In this document: positions 47,167 through 51,053 of the stretch, in pieces
Layout of the letters: every line of letters starts with the position of its first letter
How positions within the stretch are numbered: position 1 is the first letter of the stretch
NCBI GenBank assembly: GCA_027621915.1
Contig: JAQCAD010000020.1
Location: forward strand, 1-51,053
Length of the DNA: 51,053 nucleotides
DNA from: Pseudomonadota bacterium
Lineage (GTDB): Bacteria; Pseudomonadota; Gammaproteobacteria; Steroidobacterales; Woeseiaceae
Reading direction: 5' to 3'
Translations under genes and position numbers: made by a program
Notes under the pieces: model-generated
The model's input: only the letters and a program-made list of their open reading frames with translations
The model's database searches: none
What the model was told of the DNA's origin: nothing

Positions 47167-50100
47167 GTGTCATTGGAGCGTTACAAAACCCAAGTTCTTC
47201 TGCTGCATAGTCAGCTAAGCACCCTGGACGTCTTGAGCGCCGGTTTTAACGACCGTTACTCTGTCCATTGTGCAACAAGTGGCACTGAAGCGCTGAACAC
47301 CCTGGGCGACACGCCGATTCATGTATTTGTATCGGCGCAGGATCTGCCAGGCATGAGTGGGTTGGACGCAATTCGAGAAGCAAAAAAACGATCGCCGGAA
47401 ACTATTGGCATTTTGCTTGCCGGCACCGATATGCAGGATGGACTGGAGGCATTAGTTGGTATTCAGGAAGTTTTTCAGATCGTCCGCGGAAAAATTGAAC
47501 CTGTTGCATTGCTCGAATTGATTGAAACTGCAACGAAGAGCGTGCGTCTGCTCGCATTGTCTGAATCTGCAAATGATCACAGAGCCAATGTCGATGAGCC
47601 GATATCCGAGCACATCGTCATGGAGACGTCGGAGAACGGCTCCACTATCATAAGCGATGGAACAGGCACCCTGCCGGTTCTTCGGCCGAGCAAAGTAGAT
47701 TTGGCACCGGGTGTCGGCGGTCGCGACGTCGACGTCCTGGTGCTGACCAAAGACGAAGAGTTTCTGGCAACGATCAAAGACTCTGCGCGCGGACTGCACA
47801 ATGTCTACCACGCGGTAACTCCTACTCAGGCCGAAACCTTCGTTCGCGACCACAAAGTCGGCGTCCTGGTGACGGATGCGGCAATGGTCGGATCTAATAT
47901 CGAAGGACTAACACAACGCCTGCGCGCGAAGCGAGGAAGAATAGTTGCTATCGTCGCCGGACGACGGGATGACGGCGATTTACTGATGGACCTGATCAAT
48001 CGCGGTCATGTCTACCGCTTCCTTCTGAAGCCGGTTTCACCGGGACGGGCACGACTGGCCATCGAGGCATCGGTAAAACACCACATGGAAGCGCCGGATG
48101 AAGCTTTTACACCGAAGAATCAGCCGTCACAGATCGCGCCAAAGCCAACCCCGGTGGCGAAACCGGCTACTGTTCCAAAAGTCAGCGAGAAACCGAAAGC
48201 AAAACCCGCTGCAGCGCAGCCTGCAAAAACAGCGCCTAAGCGTGAACCGCGACCGGCACCGAAGTTGTCGGAAAAGCCGAAGCCAGTAGCAACGACAGGC
48301 CAAAAGATCGAACCGACGATCTCGAGCATGTCTTCTGCGGTGACGCTCGACGCCGGTCTTGACGCCGCATTCGGAGAAACCAACAGTTTCACCGATACGA
48401 TGACCGGCATAGTCACGTCGTTTGGCAAATCAGTTTCTGGTGCCAAAGAATCCGTTGTCGGTGGCGCGAAGGACGTACTCCATTCTGTCGGCAGCACCGA
48501 CGCGTTCAAGAACACGAAATTTATTGCTATCGGCGGCGGTGTGCTCGCAGTTGCAGTCGTTGCCTGGCTTGTGCTGAGCGGCGGCGAATCATCTGAGGAT
48601 GCCTCCGGCGGGCAACAAACCAGCAATACAACGGCAGTCAGAGACCTGCCACCGTCGAACAACTCTGACAAGGTGGTTGAAGCGCAGGCAGAGCGACCGA
48701 TTCAACCCGGCGATGTAAATATCGCTACAGCACCCCCAAGATTTGCAGCCCGTCTCGAGGAAGCACGAGCGGCACGTGATGCCGGTAACCTGATTGCACC
48801 TCCCGGAAAGAATGCGCTGGAATTATTTTCTGCGACCGTGGCCCAGGCGGACGGCGACGCAATCGTTGCTGCCGAGTTCAATGCGGTTGTCGGCCAAGTA
48901 TTGGGAATGGCGGAGAACGCGATCCTTGCACGAAACGCAGTTGATGCCGAATCAGCATTAACCATGGCTCGAAATGCGGATCCGCAAAACCCGCGCCTGG
49001 CCTTCCTGAGGGCACAGCTGTCGGAGCTTAAGGTTAGGGACACGGCCGACCGGGCTCGCGTAGCCATACGTGAAGACCGTTTCGACGACGCCACTGCACT
49101 TATTTCGGAGGCAAGATCAGTTGCAGGTGCCAACTCCGTCGAAGTCAACCTGCTCACGGCGGAATTGCAATCAGCCCGAACCGGGAAGCAAGTTAGTGAA
49201 ACAATTGCGATTGCCAATCAGCGCCTGGAGGCAGGCACACTGATCGCGCCGGCAAATGACAATGCTCGCTACTTTTTTCAGCAGGCCCTGATAAACGATC
49301 CTGAAAACCAGGCCGCACATCAGGGATTGATAACGATTGCCAGCAAGCTGGTTTTGCAGGCCCGGGATGCAATCGACAACGGCCGGCTGGACAGCGCCGA
49401 TACTTTACTTGGCGAGGCCAGGTCACTCGATCCAGCCAGCAGTGAGCTCCGCGCCGCAACGACTGCGTTGGCGGGCGCCCGCGAGGCGGTTGCCGAGGCC
49501 GCGCGTCAGGCCGAGAAAAATCGGCTGGCCGAATTACAACGACAGCAGGAAGCAGCCAGGCAAGCTGAAGCGGAACGCGTAGCAACGGCACAACGTGCCC
49601 AGGAAGCCGCTCAAAAGGCTGAAGCCGACCGAGTGGCCGAAGCGAAACGGCAGCAGGAGGCTGCCCGACAGGCCGAAGCTGATCGTCAGGCCGAAATCGA
49701 TCGGCAGGCGGAAGCACAGCGTCTTGCCGATGCCCGTCGTGCCGAGCAGGCGAAGCAGGACGAACTCGATCGGATAGCCGCTGTGAAACAGCAGGCAATT
49801 GATGCCGAAGTTGCAAGAATCGCAGCCGAAAAGCAGGCTAACCAGGCGGCGACCGCTTCGCCGCTGGGGGTTGGCGCTGCAGCGCCTGTGACAGCAGCCC
49901 CGGTCGTACAGAAACCGCAACCCGAAAGTCCGACGCGAAATGCGGTGACAACCTTCAGCTTGCCAGCGCAGGACACATCCCGTGTCGACACGCTCCCGGC
50001 TGCGAGCGCAAGACCTGAATCGCAGCAAGGGCAAATTCAGCAGCAGCCTGTACAGGAGCAGCCCGTAGCACAGCAACAACAGCCGGTTTTGCAAAGCCGG

Positions 50101-50397
50101 GTGCAGGGAGAGCCCGAATTAGTACCAGTCAGTCAATTGACCCGGACGAATTACGTCGGGCCGGAGTACCCGCGCGCTGCGCGTCGTCGCAATCAGACCG
50201 GGGCTGTCGAAGTCCAGTTTACTGTCACCACCGATGGCCGGGTGCGCAACATGTCTGTCTTACGTTCTGAGCCAGGCGACACGTTTGACCAGGCCGCGAT
50301 GGATGCCGTTGAGCAATGGCGATTCGAGCCAGTCATTGAAAATGGAATGGCGGTCGAAAAGCGAACCGCCGTCCGGCTGGCGTTTGACCTGCAATAG
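47167..50397 (+). CDS. Receiver-receiver-TM-coiled-coil-TonB fusion protein
   Basis: A 1076-residue single-pass membrane protein; GTG start with AAGGAGG six bases upstream. Residues 8-122 form a receiver-like domain with Ala57 where the phosphoacceptor Asp should be. Residues 187-304 form a second receiver-like domain that keeps Asp237 (VLVTDAAM) and Lys288-Pro289. A Pro/Ala/Lys-rich linker (about 315-380) leads to a membrane helix (about 452-470). Periplasmic helical repeats (about 525-785, TPR-like), a long A/E/Q/R coiled coil (about 790-890) and a Gln/Pro-rich stretch follow. The end is a TonB C-terminal domain (983-1076: GPEYPRAARR, GAVEVQFTV, AAMDAVEQWRFEP). No exbB/exbD genes accompany it. 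The function is inferred. Confidence 0.9.
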   Translation: MSLERYKTQVLLLHSQLSTLDVLSAGFNDRYSVHCATSGTEALNTLGDTPIHVFVSAQDLPGMSGLDAIREAKKRSPETIGILLAGTDMQDGLEALVGIQEVFQIVRGKIEPVALLELIETATKSVRLLALSESANDHRANVDEPISEHIVMETSENGSTIISDGTGTLPVLRPSKVDLAPGVGGRDVDVLVLTKDEEFLATIKDSARGLHNVYHAVTPTQAETFVRDHKVGVLVTDAAMVGSNIEGLTQRLRAKRGRIVAIVAGRRDDGDLLMDLINRGHVYRFLLKPVSPGRARLAIEASVKHHMEAPDEAFTPKNQPSQIAPKPTPVAKPATVPKVSEKPKAKPAAAQPAKTAPKREPRPAPKLSEKPKPVATTGQKIEPTISSMSSAVTLDAGLDAAFGETNSFTDTMTGIVTSFGKSVSGAKESVVGGAKDVLHSVGSTDAFKNTKFIAIGGGVLAVAVVAWLVLSGGESSEDASGGQQTSNTTAVRDLPPSNNSDKVVEAQAERPIQPGDVNIATAPPRFAARLEEARAARDAGNLIAPPGKNALELFSATVAQADGDAIVAAEFNAVVGQVLGMAENAILARNAVDAESALTMARNADPQNPRLAFLRAQLSELKVRDTADRARVAIREDRFDDATALISEARSVAGANSVEVNLLTAELQSARTGKQVSETIAIANQRLEAGTLIAPANDNARYFFQQALINDPENQAAHQGLITIASKLVLQARDAIDNGRLDSADTLLGEARSLDPASSELRAATTALAGAREAVAEAARQAEKNRLAELQRQQEAARQAEAERVATAQRAQEAAQKAEADRVAEAKRQQEAARQAEADRQAEIDRQAEAQRLADARRAEQAKQDELDRIAAVKQQAIDAEVARIAAEKQANQAATASPLGVGAAAPVTAAPVVQKPQPESPTRNAVTTFSLPAQDTSRVDTLPAASARPESQQGQIQQQPVQEQPVAQQQQPVLQSRVQGEPELVPVSQLTRTNYVGPEYPRAARRRNQTGAVEVQFTVTTDGRVRNMSVLRSEPGDTFDQAAMDAVEQWRFEPVIENGMAVEKRTAVRLAFDLQ

Positions 50398-50491
50398 CAA
50401 GTATTTTCCGCTTGTATAAATAATCCGGGTTGGACCATTTTGTATCCAGCCGGTATTCTTGGGCCCAATGCAACAGTCAGGAGCCCTTGCA

Positions 50492-51053
50492 GTGAGCGAA
50501 AGCCCGGAGAAATTACCGAGAAAACAACAACAACGAAGCACACTGACCAAGCAGAAATTGCTGGATGCGGCGCTTGACGCCTTTTCAGAAAACGGCTTCA
50601 AGGGAACGTCGACGCGGGATATCGCCGCTCGCGCGGGCGTACACCATCCGCTGATCACCTACCATTTCAGCAACAAGGATCGGTTGTGGCGTTCTGCCGT
50701 CAAACACGTATTCGGCGAGTTTATTGCGGACCTGCAAAAGGCGCAGCAGGAACATGCAGACGATTGCCCGAAAGCTCGCTTTGCCGCAATGATCCGAATT
50801 TATGTGCACTATGCTGCTAGACACCCTGCACTACACAAGATCATTCTGCAGGAATCGAGTTTTCCGAGCGACCGGCTTGATTGGCTGAGTGAAAACTTCT
50901 TGAGACCATTGTCCGATGTTTCGTCAGGTTACATCGCTGAACTTCAGGAAAAAGGCGTCATCCCCTTGGGCAACCCCGCACTCATTTTGAAGTGGTCAAG
51001 TAATTCCGGACACTTTGTTAAGAGCTCTTTCGTAATCCATCGGTGTTGTATAC
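50492..51053 (+). CDS. TetR-family transcriptional regulator (3' truncated)
   Basis: The frame runs off the right edge, so the C-terminus is missing; 187 codons are visible. The start is a GTG at 50492, eight bases after AGGAG; an ATG at 50468 is less well placed. The N-terminal HTH is clear: KLLDAALDAFSENGFKGTS, TRDIAARAGVHHPLITYHF and SNKDRLWRSAV (TetR helices 1-4). The ligand domain follows. The target is unknown; the gene is 94 bases after the receiver-TonB gene on the same strand. Confidence 0.85.
   Translation, partial: MSESPEKLPRKQQQRSTLTKQKLLDAALDAFSENGFKGTSTRDIAARAGVHHPLITYHFSNKDRLWRSAVKHVFGEFIADLQKAQQEHADDCPKARFAAMIRIYVHYAARHPALHKIILQESSFPSDRLDWLSENFLRPLSDVSSGYIAELQEKGVIPLGNPALILKWSSNSGHFVKSSFVIHRCCI

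Noticed and set aside
49500-49800. Tandem DNA repeat or CRISPR-like array
   Set aside because: The near-repeats are in frame, irregular in length and encode an alanine/glutamate/glutamine coiled coil.

Overview
The window is a continuous stretch of a Gram-negative, heterotrophic gammaproteobacterial chromosome. This is suggested by the suhB / secF-secD-yajC-tgt-queA block, the xerD-dsbC pair, GlnRS, the zinc-type Fur protein, a TonB-dependent receptor and the 180-kDa class NAD-glutamate dehydrogenase. Many lipid and acyl-CoA genes, plus a TonB receptor of the kind common in marine lineages, fit a marine or sediment group such as the Woeseiales. That placement is an inference, not something read from a marker gene. 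There is no phage, IS element or CRISPR array. Almost everything is coding, and several genes start with GTG or TTG behind a good Shine-Dalgarno sequence.

Layout. 1-6113: the 3' part of suhB converges on a leftward queA-tgt-yajC-secD-secF operon (queuosine tRNA modification plus the SecDF/YajC translocon accessory complex). 6160-8531: a leftward stress-type module of ECF sigma factor, one-pass membrane protein and double-PDZ periplasmic protein. 8676-11863: tRNA-Leu(CAA) followed by a looser region with a lipoprotein-like or anchored two-domain protein, a cysteine hydrolase, a small HTH protein and a zinc-ribbon Nudix hydrolase. 11877-13725: dsbC and xerD. 14005-20235: PlsC-like acyltransferase, thiolase, SDR, ETF-ubiquinone oxidoreductase, ZapE and a MarR regulator. 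20435-29468: NAD-glutamate dehydrogenase, gpmA, tesB, an unusual SDR and an acyl-CoA ligase. 29807-34560: TonB receptor, a cysteine synthase-glutaredoxin fusion and a MaoC-type hydratase. 34804-38246: molybdenum cofactor genes (mocA-like on +, moaA-moaC-mobA-moaD-moaE on -). 38456-42420: two adjacent acyl-CoA dehydrogenases, the queuosine precursor transporter yhhQ and a SAM hydrolase. 42631-46926: glnS, zur, thrS. 47167-50397: a large membrane protein joining two receiver-like domains to a TonB C-terminal domain. 50492-end: a truncated TetR regulator.

How the genes fit together. Acyl-CoA ligase, two acyl-CoA dehydrogenases, MaoC hydratase, 3-hydroxyacyl-CoA-type SDR, thiolase, thioesterase and ETF-QO together cover activation, beta-oxidation and delivery of electrons to quinone. 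Tgt, QueA and YhhQ cover queuosine synthesis and salvage. Both GTP-type (MobA) and CTP-type (MocA) molybdopterin nucleotidyltransferases are present, which implies two forms of the cofactor.

The most unusual element is the receiver-receiver-TM-coiled-coil-TonB protein at 47167-50397. It seems to link cytoplasmic signal input directly to a periplasm-spanning energy transducer. Other items worth a look are the sigma/membrane/PDZ module, the CysK-glutaredoxin fusion, an SDR without its catalytic lysine, and a GC hairpin ending exactly at the queA start codon.
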